From Zychaea mexicana (lineage: Eukaryota > Mucoromycota > Mucoromycetes > Mucorales > Lichtheimiaceae): DNA of 64,000 nt. The notes under the pieces are model-generated. The model saw only the letters and a list, made by a program, of their open reading frames with translations, did no database searches and was not told the DNA's origin. Both the position numbers and the translations under genes were made by a program. Positions 37,709 to 50,729 of this stretch are shown here, in pieces. Numbering within the stretch: the stretch's first letter is position 1; each line of letters begins with the position of its first letter. Location: contig NW_026516734.1 in the NCBI RefSeq assembly GCF_025766255.1, positions 124,001 to 188,000 of the forward strand. The letters are read 5' to 3'.

Positions 37709-38777
37709 ATGTCCTTGAAACGAAAAGGAAGAGGGTGCAAGGAAAAAAGAAGTAAAGCTCAGCGACCTAGTATGTGTCTCATTATGGCAATTCATTGATA
37801 GGCAGATTTGTTGTTTCACACGCATACAGGATTTTGCCCTGTATGCGACCAACCATACCACCAAACATGACGCCTAATGTATTCTGATATGGCCGACTTT
37901 ATGTAGTAAAGCGCATAGCATCGGACATGCAGGTACAAGACGAAAGTGCTATGTGTTGCGTAACCGGAGCCACATGAGTGTGTGTATGATTTGTAGAACG
38001 AGATACCTGTGGAATTTATCCACCTACGATACTTTAAAATGGATATGATTACCATGGAATAAACACGACGGGGAGTATATACCCATCGTTAGACCATAGT
38101 TTAATTGGACGCTATAATGCTCTTTTATGATACGCGCCACCCAACTGTTGTATTTCAATCAACCCACAGTCGGTAAATATTATGCTGTTGTTCTATGTAA
38201 CTTGCCAATCGACGTAGTTGTTAGGCAGAATCCTACATATCAATATGTAGGCAATGCGGTCCATTCTATATAGCACACTGCGTTTATATCGTGCAGCCGC
38301 ATAAACTGTTGATTCAGTGTGAAGAGAGCCACTTTTATATAGTTTTGACAACACCCCAAGACGTTGCCTTACATGTAGTGTTTACTGTAGCCTAGCAAAG
38401 TAGGAACCACCTCCAAATAAGAAGCTGGTCAAGAAGACGGGCGATGAAAAAACTCATATCAAGATAGACAGTGGTTTGTCATACGTAAGTGTTTAAGCGC
38501 TACACCAGGAGGTTGATTCTGTGTCACAAAGGTGACAGGTGGAAGCAGAATCACAGCATTGTGTGCCTAGCCAGCGATGCCACAGTACAGTAATAAGAGC
38601 TCTATCGTTGTGACAATAAACTTGTGGAAAAAAACATCCATGCTATTGATGCGTAGATGCCTGCTGTGTGACACGAAATTTTGACTTTTCGGAACAGCGG
38701 AACGCGCTTATCGCGTTTTTTCTCTTTTTCTTTTTCAGCGCTGTCGCGAAGCATTTTGTTTTATCTCACACTACACT
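37709..38777. promoter_or_regulatory. Divergent promoter region FNIP / MSH6
   Basis: No coding frame is convincing. Close to MSH6 are a CACGAAA (38672-38678), which matches the yeast SCB element, and GAACGCGCTTATCGCG near 38699-38715 with two CGCG cores resembling MCB. In yeast MSH6 is induced in late G1 by MBF, so these are plausible cell-cycle elements here. Confidence 0.4.
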
Positions 38778-41700
38778 ATGGCGCAAACCAATTTATTCTC
38801 ATTCTTCAAAAAAAAGGATGAAGCTCCCACACCAGCGCCTGCGTCTGTACCAAAAACAGCACCAGTAGCACCACAACAACAGAAGCAGAAACAGGAGCAA
38901 ACGTCTAAACGCAATATTAAACCTTCTAAAAACGCTGTAGCTGACACTGCAACTGAATCTTTGGCGATCGCAGAACCCATGGTCATTGACAGCGGCGACC
39001 ACGAGGATCAAGACAGTGATAATGATGACTATTCGCCCGTGTACTCTAGAGCTGTGAGTGCTTAGTAGCGTTCAGTGCACTTATATATTTGAATAGTGCT
39101 GCGGTTATATATCATGTCTGTCAGAATTAACAAAACCTTCTCTTATTTTTGACAGCGGCGAACACGAAAGCGGACAACCTACGCCATTTCCGACAGCGAT
39201 GACGATCCAATACTCAACAGCCCATGTGCACCAGGTATACCGTCTCTTTATCACTGCTTCCACAACAACAACCTTCACCACTTTTTCGGCCTTTGTTTTG
39301 TGACCATTACAAAGTTTATTTCAAGCAGCAACAATAACAACCATGGATACAATCGATTATAGATCGCAATAAGAAGAATGTTAAGCGCAAGCGACTTTTC
39401 CAGAAGAGCACTGATAACTCGGATGAGGATGATGACTATGTGGATATCCCAGGTATACACTTACTTTTGGTTACCTTTGCCCTCATCTTGATTGCGAAAC
39501 GAATTCGTTTCACTGAACAGCTTATATAATATCCTTTTCTAAAGTATCTGATATAGACATTGATGAGGATCTCCTTCCAAATGAGTCTTCTAATGAGAGT
39601 ACTGTGCCGAATACACCAACCAAAATGACACCCTTGCGCGAGAGATTTCAGGTTCATATATACATTCTACTTTGACAATGATGGAATCTTATACTAAAGG
39701 CTATATACATTATCTTGTGAATATTAGAGCATTTCCGTGAATTCACCTCCTCCGAAGAAAGCCCAAAATTTTCTTGCAAATGCATCTACTCGTGATATTC
39801 AGCGAAAGGTTTGTAGCTACCTCAAATACTTGTAACAAAGAGACTGCTCCTCTTACCGAGAGTATGCAATTTGACTATCTTAGGAACATGGAAAGCAATT
39901 TAAAGAAAAGAACGACTCTCGCTACGCATGGCTTGCTGATATTCGAGATGCAGATATGAATGCACCGGGTAACATATTCGAAACAAGACATATATAGTGA
40001 AGATCAAACCCGTTATAGATCGAACAGTCAGTTACTAAACTTTACTCTATTCTAGATTCTCCGGATTATGATCCTCGTACGCTACATGTACCTCGATCTG
40101 CCTGGGCCGAGTTTACTGAGTTCGAAAGGCAATACTGGGAAGTCAAGTCTAAACAGTGGGATTCGGTAAGCTTTTCATAAAACAAATTGTGTGACCTTTG
40201 CTAGTTTAATTAAACGTAAACTGACCTTTGTCTCTATCTCTTTAGGTTGTATTCTTTAAAAAAGGAAAATTCTATGGTAAGAAGGATTGTGATCTGATAC
40301 GTAACACTGTGAGAGGGCAGTTTTCTTATGATCCTCCTTTGCTCGGCTGTCTGTTTATAGAATTATATGAAAAAGATGCGGACGTGGGCCACAAGGACTT
40401 TGATTTAAAAATGACAGATCGTGTCAATATGCGGATGGCCGGTGTGCCTGAATCAGCGTTCAATTTTTGGGCCTCTAAATTCGTTGCTAAAGGGTACGTT
40501 TTTTATGATATTTATTATGCGTGGGTTACTTTATGCTTTCCTTGATTTTAACACTCTGGACATATAGCTATAAAGTGGCAAAAGTTGACCAGACTGAAAA
40601 CGCCATTGGAAAGTCTATGCGCGACAGAAACGCTACCAAGAAGGCTAGCAAGGTGATACATCGCGAATTGACATGCATATACACTATCGGTACCTTGGTG
40701 GATAGTGGAATGCTGACGAGCGAGATGAGCACGTATTGTATGTCGATAAAGGTAATGTTTCTATATCTAATTGTGTACACTATGTGAAATTAGATAATGC
40801 ACATCCCTTTCTTTTCTTCTACATCAATCACTGATCCGTTTTGGGTGTGTGTGTATGCAGGAATATACCTCTTCGAACAGCACCACCCCTGAATTCGGCA
40901 TCTGCTTTGTTGATACAGCAACAGCCGAGTTCCAAATGGCAGGTTTCAAAGACGACGCTGGCCGTAGTAAGCTTGAAACTATCATTGTCCAACTCAAACC
41001 GCGAGAACTCGTATCAGAAAAGGTAAAGGATAGAATCCTTACTTTCTTTTTATCAAATTGCCAAAAAAAAAAACGAAACATAACCATTCTGTATATATGT
41101 TGTCGTCTGGCTACTTTACAATGTATAGGGCTATTTAAGTGCAAATACACTTCGTGTTCTTAAGAACACCTTATCTGAGGTTCTCTGGAACCAGTTGAAG
41201 CCAGAGGCAGAGTTTTGGAATGATGTGAGGACAATAGACGAAATTAGGATCACTGGTTACTTTGGGGACGATATGGATGATGAATGTAAGCGAGCACCGG
41301 AACCATTATCACTGCTACTAGACAAGGTCATCCCAAACTAAAATTAGTTGCCTATAACTGTAGCATCTTGGCCAGAGGCTCTACAATCCATGCGTAACCA
41401 ACCTCTTACAATCTCAGCACTTGGCGGATTGATCTCGTATTTGCGCACAGTAAGTCTAAGATATATCAACAGGGCATAGGTGGATTGATGCGTGTGCGTA
41501 GGCGAATCGGTATAAAGTGCCTTAATCGTTTACGTTTCGTACCAAAAATAGCTTAAGCACGATAAAGATCTTCTTTCAGCGAAAAACATCTCTATTTACG
41601 ACCCTGTCCGACAAACGTCGTCACTTGTTCTTGACGGACAGACACTAGCAAACCTGGAAGTCCTGCAAAACTCAGATGATGGCTCCATAGATGGTACTTT

Positions 41701-44057
41701 ACTTCAATTACTCGGAAACGCTGTAACACCATTTGGTAAACGGCTTTTCCAGCGGTGGTTATGCCATCCACTGCGCAATGTCTCAGATATCAACAGACGC
41801 TTGGATGCAGTCGAAGACTTGATGCAACATACGGATATACATGAATCGCTTAGCAGAAAAATGGTCGGCATTCCCGATTTGGAACGTCTCATCTCACGTA
41901 TTCATGCAAAGCAATGCCAAGTGAAAGAATTCCTTGCAACCCTCGAAGGATTCGAAAAGACTCTGGTAAAAACGATTAACTACTCGGATGGACCATGATG
42001 AAAGCAGTGCTTATATCATGCCATACAAAATACTGATGACCCAAAAACGTTTTCGAAATATAGGCAATCATCGATGAGCTCAAATCTGAACAAGACAGAC
42101 TCAACTCTACACTGCTCAAAACAATTGTCACCCAGTTCCCTGATATTCGTGACAAGCTGCTCCTTTTCCGAGAGGGATTTGAAGTAACTGAGGTTGACAT
42201 TGACTGTAAGTGGATTGGTGGTTTTGATCCTTGCTTTCTCCTATATTTACAAACGGGAACTATTAAGCCTAACATACCGTCACATTTTAAAATATCATTG
42301 TAGATCAGAGATTGAAGGTTGTTATTCCCAAGAGTGGTGTAAACGAAGAATACGATGCTATTCACGAGCAAATCGACGAGGCAGAAAAGAAGTTCAACAG
42401 CTATTTGCAACAAAAGAAACAAGATCTTGGGTACGCATCCTAGTATTTTTTTTGCGGCTCCTATCCTTTCTGATTGTACTTCTTCACGACCAACTTCTGT
42501 TGTAGATGCTCGCAGATCCGCTTCCATAACCGTGGCAAAGAAATTTACCAGATAGAAGTTCCAAAAGATGTCGAAGTACCTAAAGCGTGGCCCAAACTTG
42601 GAGGAACAGTGGTAATTATCACAACTCTAGCAATACATATGCGTATGTGGATGTAACACCGTTGGTTTTTCCTATAAAAATTTAGAAAGTAACACGCTAT
42701 TATACCGCCGAGCTCGAAAAGATGATCCAAAATTACAAAGAGCTGCTCGAGACGAAAACCGCATTTATCAAGGGCTTTACAAGCCAAGTTTATGGCCAAT
42801 TCGACGAGTATTACAAACAATGGCTTGCTGCCACTCAATGTATTGCTTATATTGATGCGTTGATGAGCCTTGCAAAAGGATCCGCCAAGCTTGGAGGTAA
42901 TATTACAGATGCATGGTTATCTAGTAGTATTGCTGATATGAAATTGCAGCGGACACAGAAGACATGTTACTTACCGTGATGTTGCAATGGGGTGTTTTTT
43001 ATCAGGACCTTCGTGCCGTCCGCAACTTGTTGAGCAAGAAGACGGTGTTTTGGAGCTACGAGATATGCGCCATCCGTGCATGATACCAGGGTAATTTTTA
43101 GAAATGTGTCTGTCATGCTTTTATTAATACGGATTAGTGAGGACATGTGATTTTTAAATGGAAGATGCTCTTTATTATCATAGTGCTGGTCAAGACTTTA
43201 TTCCCAATGATACACTACTCGGTGGTAAGGATCCATCCATCATGGTCCTTACGGGACCTAATATGGGCGGCAAATCTACACTGCTTCGACAAACGTGCAC
43301 AGCCATCATCATGGCACAGCTGGGCTCCTATGTGCCTGCAAGTCACTGTCGTTTGACCCCATGCGACCAGATCTTCACGAGAATCGGCGCTAATGACAAC
43401 ATTCTGCGTGGTGAGTCTACGTTCATGGTGGAGTTGCAAGAAACATCAAAGATTCTACATGAAGCAACGCCACGATCTATAGTCATCTTGGACGAACTCG
43501 GACGTGGCACATCCACTTTCGATGGCTATGCTATCGCATATTCTGTCTTACATTATCTCTCTATCCATGTTGGGTGTCTGGCTATGTTTGCAACACATTA
43601 TCAAACTTTGTGTCAAGAATTTGAACGGAATCCAACGATCAATAATATGCACATGTAAGTTGGTTTTAGTTTAATCTTTTGCAAACTGGTTTGTTTTGCT
43701 TTTTCTGACCTTCTTGTGCAATCGATTTTCAGGGGTTACTATGTGGATGAAGAGGAGCACAGAATCACCTTTTTATACAAGTTGATGCCTGGTATCTGTG
43801 AGAAATCGTTTGGTATGAACGTTGCTGCCATGGCCGGTGTACCAGATTCTATTATCAGAAAGGCGGACTCAGTGGCAAATGAATTCGAAAAGACCAACCG
43901 ACTCCAAGACACCTCTTACAAGATGGATCTTGATCAACCACACATGAATCTCACTCCAGCGGTACTCACCGATGCCTCATATCTCCTAAAGGAGGAAAAC
44001 CCCAATCCCAAGGTTCTACGACGCATTATCCAAGGACTGTCCCAAATCACCAATTGA
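38778..44057 (+). CDS. MSH6: DNA mismatch repair protein Msh6
   Basis: Twenty-one exons give 1153 aa: 38778-39053, 39156-39234, 39363-39452, 39545-39651, 39728-39808, 39884-39968, 40056-40165, 40246-40276, 40361-40493, 40568-40751, 40861-41022, 41129-41285, 41364-41449, 41552-41965, 42064-42205, 42304-42430, 42506-42611, 42686-42896, 43006-43090, 43184-43654, 43733-44057. Msh6 pairs with Msh2 as MutS-alpha to detect base mismatches and small loops. The N-terminus has the PCNA-binding box [21 protein letters not shown] carries the mismatch-reading Phe-x-Glu. The ATPase shows [10 protein letters not shown] (Walker A) and [13 protein letters not shown] (Walker B). Exon 20 must begin at 43184, since an earlier open frame at 43158 does not join in phase. 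Confidence 0.97.
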
Positions 44058-44156
44058 ACAAATAAAAAATAATAATGCATATTTGTAGCTTATCATACCA
44101 TCATCTGTCCAATTTGCATAATATTACATTACTTTTCTAATATGTATTGAAGAAAT

Positions 44157-46167
44157 TTACATCATCATCACATCGTCCTCATCCTGATGCTGCTGCTGCT
44201 GCTGTTGTTGCTGCTGATCAGACGTATCCTGGTTGATCTGCATTTCGTCCAACATTTCTTCCAACGAGATTTCAGGGAAGTCCTCTTCCTCAATATCTGA
44301 TGAATCGGTCATGGCGCCATGATCCACAGCAGGTTGTTGCTGGCGTGCTTCGCTCTGACTCTTGAAGATATTAATGTTCGATCGGAATTCAGGATCCTCT
44401 TCGATATCACGCATGAACATTTCCATATCGTTTTCAATACGTGCGACGTCCTGCTTGCGTGGCAACATATCATCAACTTCCTTGCCCAATTGCTGCAACT
44501 TCCAAGTACGCTGCTTGTTCTTCTTTCTGCGCTGTGGATATGATTTGCGCACAAGGATGACGTCGGGTAATGATCTGCGGTCTAATTTGTCGAATTCGTC
44601 ATTATTGTAGTTGCTGTGTGATAAATCGTAACCAAGCACTGTGTCTCCGGGATTCAAGACAGCGCCCAAATGCGATCGTGCGATAAATTCGTTGTCATTG
44701 TGGCCGAAATCGGACATGCGAGCAACGTGAACGTCTGCAAGCACTTGTCTTCCCTTGACTGGGCCAAGCGGCTCAACGTCGAGAACGTAGTATTCCGTTA
44801 AGCCCTTTGCTGATGCCAACGGTAAGAATGGAGAGCGCCAGTAAACAGTGGTATTGATGTCGGCAGAGTTGAGTGTATTTGGATCAACCAGATGAATTGT
44901 GTTGCCCACGCGAGTGCAAAGAAGCAAGGGAGTGAGGTTGCCTAAGCTGTTGGCAACTTTTCTCGGCAGACATACGAGGTCGTCTTTACAAACAGGAACA
45001 ATTTCAACTAAATCCCACAAAAAAGGTGTCAATCCCACTCTGCCATGCATATTCCCCTTATCTCAAAAGAACCGAATTTAAAAACACATCGTCCTTCTTC
45101 AGCCTACCAGAGTATGTGAACTTGTAATTGCTGACGCTCGTGTGGATATCGGTAGAAATAAGCTGTTCGCTAGTTTTGTACCTATTTAAAGTATAACACG
45201 CACATTTAGTTCCTCGGTACATAGAAATATCAAGTCGGTCTACTACTTACTTGATCGGGACAACAGCGTTTAAAAATTCAAGCATCTTAATAGCATGACC
45301 ACGGTGACCATAGTAGAAATCGATACCATCCTTGGTTTCTCGGATGTTGGTTGTATCCTTGTGGGCATTGTGTCTGAGAATAAGCTGTTCGAGGAAAAGG
45401 AAAGTACGCTTGTGCTCTACTTTTTGACGAACTTGGACGGAAGCCTTCCAAGTGTTCTGAGCTGCTAAACGAGTACAGTCATCACATTGCTGCGTGCCCA
45501 CTACGTATTCGACTTCGAAAACCTGTTGTAAAATAGTGTTTGCAAAGACCTAATCATCGGGGGAAGGTTGGAAAGTACATTAATAAGCCAGCTACACAGA
45601 ATCAAAACTACGAAATTACTAAGCAAGTCTCCTTGCAGCTTACCTCTTTCTGGATTGTCAATTTGACCTTGATACGTCTACTGTGTGGTTCCGTCCAAAT
45701 GAATCCTGCATCGACCAAACGGACTTTACTCAAGCCCTTAAGTTTCTTGAGACAGAGCGTCAACAGTTCTCGAGATTCAAGCTCGGCTACAACCCAAATG
45801 CCAGGAGGTTGAAGGTATCGTTCACAGTTACGGCAGAAATGAATGTGCACTTGCTTTGGAATTCCTTCGGTAATGTCGACTTCGTTTCGAATACAGTTAA
45901 CGCACATGTTGGCCGCATTGGGAGGGGTGGGTGCACCACATCCTGGACACTGTTAAAGCAAAGTGTTAAAAACTTTTTTTTCTCATGCCGCAGCAACTAA
46001 GTTCTTCCTTCCAACCACTTTTTACATACCAAACTGTCAAAGAGATCAAAAACAAGTTCAATGAAAGATCCAGTTAGTTATACGCCCGATCGCACTGTGT
46101 GTCCTTTTTTTTTGTTTGAAATGTTGACTTACATTAGTTGTTCGGTAACTACAGGATTGTATTCCAT
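44157..46167 (-). CDS. NMD3: 60S ribosomal export adaptor Nmd3
   Basis: Six exons (46167-46133, 46033-46030, 45949-45644, 45522-45251, 45181-45108, 45007-44157) give 513 aa. Nmd3 loads on the pre-60S subunit and supplies the export signal for Crm1. The N-terminal zinc-binding part has CPGCGAP, CVNC and FCRNCERYLQPPG. Then come SRELLTLCLKKLKGLSKVRL and VDAGFIWTEPHSRRIKVKL, both nearly invariant in the family, and FFLEQLIL-type helices. The C-terminal tail is acidic with a Gln run and a Leu-rich IxLEEMLDEMQI that fits a nuclear export signal. Exon 2 is predicted to be only 4 nt. It is needed to keep frame and gives LILCPGCG, matching the ILC-x-x-CG of other Nmd3 proteins. Confidence 0.96.
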
Positions 46168-46393
46168 TATGGACAAGGTCTGAAGGGGAGGAGGGTTCGG
46201 CGCAAAAAAGTCAAAGAAATCAATGCAAAAAGTTGAAATTTAAAGGTGGCAAAATAGGCAGTGGCTTATCGACCAGGAAATTGAATCAGGCAACGACATT
46301 GGGTAAATCATGCATTTGTCTCATTTGCAGTATATAGAAATGGTATAAGCAAGGATGGTCGATAGCTCGTCTGCCAAAACTTTTTTATTGTTT

Positions 46394-47118
46394 TCAGTAC
46401 AAATCATTTTGAGCAGTATCCACACAAAAGCCTTGCTCATGCAGTACCCTACTCCGTATCTTTTCTAATCGCTGTTTCGCCTCCATCTCTTCGCGCTGTG
46501 CAACCAAGACCTCTTCTACGGGGATTTTACGCAAGTTTGTCCGTTCCTCTTTATCCAAATCCTAAACATAGCACATCATGAATTAATACGCATCTTCTTT
46601 CTAGTAGTAGTTTCTTCCGAATATTGTACATAGTCCCGTTTCCCGTTTCTTTTTCATCACAATACTTACAATCTCACCGAGGAGCACAACATTTTCGCCA
46701 CGGATCAAGAAAATGCCTCTGGCTATGTCGCCGTAACAGTTGCCAACGTATATCCTTTCAATTGTGTCTTGTAAAACCAAGTTTGCTAGAGGAAAAAAGC
46801 GTTTATGCCTCAGTCGTTAATGTTCAGAATATATCAGCCACCCACCGCTTCTACAGCTACTGTTTTCAAAACACCACACGTGCACAAGAACCCATATATG
46901 AAGTAGCAGCATACCAAACTGGTCAAAGGATCGTAATGTGCCGATTAGTTTACGCCCATCTCTCAGGACAACCATGAGCTTTTCTGTGAAATCAATATCA
47001 TTACTCACTTGTCCTCTGCATTATTATTTTCTCTACACCTTGTTTCTCGAAACATACTGTCCACGCTGTCAATTAACCCCGAAGAAGTCGTAAAGAACGG
47101 CCCGCTTGTTATTTCCAT
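46394..47118 (-). CDS. LSM1: Lsm1, cytoplasmic mRNA decay LSM subunit
   Basis: Four exons (47118-47058, 46983-46915, 46785-46670, 46561-46394) give 137 aa. Lsm1 defines the Lsm1-7 ring that binds 3' ends of deadenylated mRNA with Pat1 and promotes decapping. The first splice gives [20 protein letters not shown], where the Sm1 motif matches Lsm1. Exon 3 gives [15 protein letters not shown] and then [15 protein letters not shown], the Sm2 motif. The C-terminal extension is a charged helix ([19 protein letters not shown]), as expected for Lsm1 and not for Sm proteins. An unspliced reading of the first exon runs on to MFRETRC, but that breaks the Sm1 fold. NMD3 starts 226 bp downstream on the same strand. 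Confidence 0.95.
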
Positions 47119-48035
47119 TAGTGTATGTGTGTGAGTGTTGCGTGTTATTGGAAACGGCAATAGACAGGGGGAAAAGGGCGTAAGATATCTGTTTGCAAGT
47201 AGGAGCATTTACACGTCAGTTTTTGTATTTAATTATCTACATCTTTATTTCCTTATATTACCCGCGATGGAATGGGAAAATTGTTCGTTCTTTGTCAAGT
47301 TCTAGTTGACGTTGGCGGCAAGATTTGCTGGAATAGAAATATCGCACCCGCGACAACGACGACGAATTTCTGTGGGGCATTCCAATAATGATATATGCTT
47401 TGATACCGGGTCGTTCGTTTCGATTTAACAAGAAAATTGAATGCTTTCTGTTTAATCAAACCATATTCATCTTTTATATTACAGATGACACCTGGGGTAT
47501 TACTATACAGCTAGGTCAGAAAGGAACTGCAAATGCGGGTCTACAAAAGCTGCAACAGGCTACTTTTTTATGACGGCAAAGGACGGCAAATCAGTCTTAT
47601 ATACAGTAGACGAACAGAAAAGAGTATAACAATTCCAAAAGAGATGATAATGCTCTCAGCTAAGTCTACTACCGTCTTTAATGGAACCATCTGAGCAAAC
47701 GCTGAATAGTTGTTCTATTTATGAGATCAATGCATGAATAGCCTTATCTTACTTTCACAACAATCATCCAACTATCCAGATAATTTTAGCAACATACTCG
47801 AAAAGGCTCGGGTTAGATGGCGTGTGAAGCAAAGTCGATTACCTGCTTACATATGCATACTGCTATATAATAGCTCAACTTTTCAGCATCTAAAATAAAC
47901 GGACGTCATCTTCTGCTTATGTTTCTGCAGCAAAGTATGGGAATGACTTTAAGTTGCTCTAGTAATGAGGGTAACTGTAGTACTTTACAAGCTTTTCGAT
48001 CTTGTATAGAGTACATATACAGTTATAATATAAGT
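47119..48035. other. Intergenic between LSM1 and the inverted repeat
   Basis: This region should contain the LSM1 promoter at its left edge. Nothing else recognisable is present, only short frames without motifs. Confidence 0.5.
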
Positions 48036-48411
48036 GATGCTCACTTGACAATCATAGGGCATGAAAGATGCGCTCTCTGACACTGTGGACTTACGTGGAG
48101 TCCATTGTCGTTGATTCCGATACGCAACGAAGAGCAGTATTGCTTAAACGTGCATCGATATATGACATTAGCTGCCTATGTCACGGTGCGCACCACAGGT
48201 TTACTATCATAGCTCATGAACAAAAGAGCAGCGGAGCAATCCAGCAACCAAAGAAGTGTTATGTGAGATTTTTGCCCAGCTAGCAACATTTGATTTCTAA
48301 GCAAGCGCCATGATTCGTAAACAGACGACATGTCTGGGGCTAGCGACATTAATTGCTGGAAACACTGAATCTTCATCTGTAATACAAAATTATCCTAATA
48401 GTGGAATGCAT

Positions 48412-48908
48412 CTATATATGTTGCATGTCTAGACATCTACCAAAATGCTTCTGAGAGTGACGGATCCAACCACGGCAGTCTTTTGCAGGGACAATCTTTG
48501 TGGTTTTTTGTATTTTAGTGGCAAGGTTTTCCTTAGGCGTTAAGGGCGTTTTACGAACATGATTCTTTACTTTCACCCAGCAGCATTCTTCAATGGGCTT
48601 CAAGGCAGGCGAATAAGATGGCAAAAACAAAGGTACATGGTTATATTTTTATTAGCATCAGTTACCTTCTTAGTCATGTGAATTGATTCATTATACATCA
48701 TAATATAAATGTTATGTAATCCATGTTTGTCGACAACATGCAACCTGCTCCATCGCGCTGATTTGAGTCGTTGCCATTTCTGCCACAGAACCACGCCATA
48801 ATTAGCAGACAAGTCTTTACACAGTAAGCATACACTAGCAGTTTTTTTATTTAAGTGTTTTGTTGGCAGGGTTACTTTTACCACAAGAGGTAAATTGAGG
48901 ATTAGCAT
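48412..48908 (-). pseudogene. Tc1/mariner (IS630-type) transposase relic, left arm
   Basis: The C-terminal part of a DDE transposase is recognisable by FLPSYSPALKPIEECCWVKV, the degenerate form of the LPPYSPxLNPIExxWs block, followed by a basic helical tail with WIRHSQKHF. It is broken by a frameshift where the two frames overlap near 48600-48630. The upstream piece has MMYNESIHMTKK in the place of the usual D-N-A-P-I-H motif, so the catalytic Asp is replaced by Tyr. A terminal-repeat-like CACTGTGGACTTACGTGG lies at about 48080. It is non-functional. Confidence 0.75.
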
Positions 48909-49223
48909 TGAGCGAGAAAGTGGATGTTTGTGGTGAAGCTCGTATCAAGAGCAAAATAACACCCATAATAGCTCCCGTGCCAATGATGATCCCTTTGCAT
49001 GATTGTATTGAACGCATCAAAACAATCACTTTGGCCTTATTACGAAGCTTCTCCACCGCCCTTTTTATCTCTCTCTATCTTTTTTTGGATAACTGTCACT
49101 GAATCATTTTCCTTCCTACCAATTATCATCATCTTATATTGCTTAGTTCCGACTTCCGATAATAAATCTTCAATTAATGTAGCTATCATAAGTTAAAAAA
49201 TATTTATACAAAAAGTGTGGAAA

Positions 49224-49415
49224 TCAGAAGGAGTTTGAGGTGATACTGTCGGGTTCTTCTAGAGCGTCATCGTTATTCAAGGGGCCATTAATAATGTAGA
49301 TGCCGATTGATACTTGTTGTGTTTCAAAGACATACTTGATGGTTTCATCTTCTTCAATCATAGGGTTCGAGTGTTCTGTATGCAAATCATTATCCACAGT
49401 CTCTTGTTCTTCAAG
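49224..49415 (-). pseudogene. Acidic reading-frame fragment, left arm
   Basis: A 64-codon open stretch without an ATG reads LEEQETVDNDLHTEH...GPLDNDDALEEPDSITSNSF and ends in TGA. The same stretch is kept in the right arm (57722-57913). The acidic, non-random composition suggests the C-terminal end of a former protein. I do not recognise the family. Confidence 0.4.
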
Positions 49416-50318
49416 TCAGAGATATAGAAAAGGATGACACTTGACGACTTTTCACTGAAAGTTTGTACCTAATTATAGGGAGTTAATTAATGACAATGAA
49501 ATATAAGAGATAATCTTTGATTATCCTTATATTATTGTTTACTAATAGCTCTGGTAGTAGTGAAGAATTTAGAAAAAAGATAAATAATTTATAAAAATCA
49601 AGAATTTTAATTTTTAGATTTTTTTAATTGTTATAAATATATTTAATTCTTGAAATTAGAATTGTTAATGAAATTAACTTTTTAATTATATGAGGAGGGA
49701 TTGATAAAGTCCCACAGAAACTTGTTTTTTTAGCTAGACAGTACTAAAAGATCAATTTTTATTAACCATTTAATCTTCTAAATAGTAGATGATAGATAAA
49801 CTATCATCCTGTTATAAATCTGCCAAGACAAAAAGTCAAGATTTTTTTATGGGGATTTCTAACTAGTCACTTTTTCTTTAAAGTGATATCAAAAAGCACA
49901 TGTATAAGTTGTAAACAACTTATGCATTTTATTTAATATGAAAATAATTTTTTTAATTTTTTTCTACTAGTTTTAGTTTAAAAAGTAATTATATATCTGG
50001 TAGTAGATTTTCAATCTACAAAATCATTTTTATTATCTGATTAAATTTATCACTTTTAGAAAATATAAAAATCTAACTTCATTGATTTTATTGATTTTCA
50101 TTATATTTTTAACTTCTAGGAATATAAAAATAAAAGTTCCACTTTATTTTCTATATATCATTATCTTTATTGAATCACATTTAATATAACAATTGTTAAA
50201 TATTAATTACTCTTCTTAATGTTTAACACAATTTATTAGTAGTTCATCACTAAGTTAATTGTTATGAAGTAATACTCTTAATAATAGTTAGAAGAAGAAA
50301 TGATTCTCAGTATAAGAT

Positions 50319-50729
50319 TCACAAAACGTACCACTTGAAATGAACATTGGCTTGTTGATTCTCGAAATGGCAAAAGATTGAAACTACATATATCGAGAAA
50401 AATGTTCGTTCATGGTTGGTGAGGGTGGAGTTACTCCTGAAGCATTTGGAAGCATAATCATACAGAGTGTGTTTGATAAAATGATAGAAGTTGAGCTCTT
50501 TGATGCTGGTGTTTGAGTTTAGAGAAGGAATAGGAAGTGCTTCAAATGCAAAGTGATCGCGACATGATAATGCTGATTGAAGCACTTTCAAACATTCAGC
50601 GTATTTATGGAGTGATGCTAGCTAGCATTGCTCTTCATGATAAAGGTCCAGTCTCTTGATGCTTTCAGGGTCAATGTTGTCCCATGTACTTTGTAGCCAT
50701 AATATGTACATGTTAGATAACTCTTCTAT
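50319..50729 (-). pseudogene. Relic of a recurrent fungal protein of unknown function, left arm
   Basis: Reading right to left the frame gives IEELSNMYILWLQ, DPESIKRLDLY, an in-frame TAG at 50622-50624, then KVLQSALSCRDHFAF, NTSIKELNFYHFIKHTLYDY, and FCHFENQQANVHFKW. From memory this resembles a repeated protein family of unknown function that is common in Mucorales genomes; I could not check it. The stop that breaks this copy is a Lys codon in the right arm. Confidence 0.5.

Noticed and set aside
43158..43183. Start of a separate ORF or exon at the MSH6 ATPase (MEDALYYH)
   Set aside because: It cannot join the previous exon in phase. The acceptor at 43183 does, and gives the expected FIPND context.
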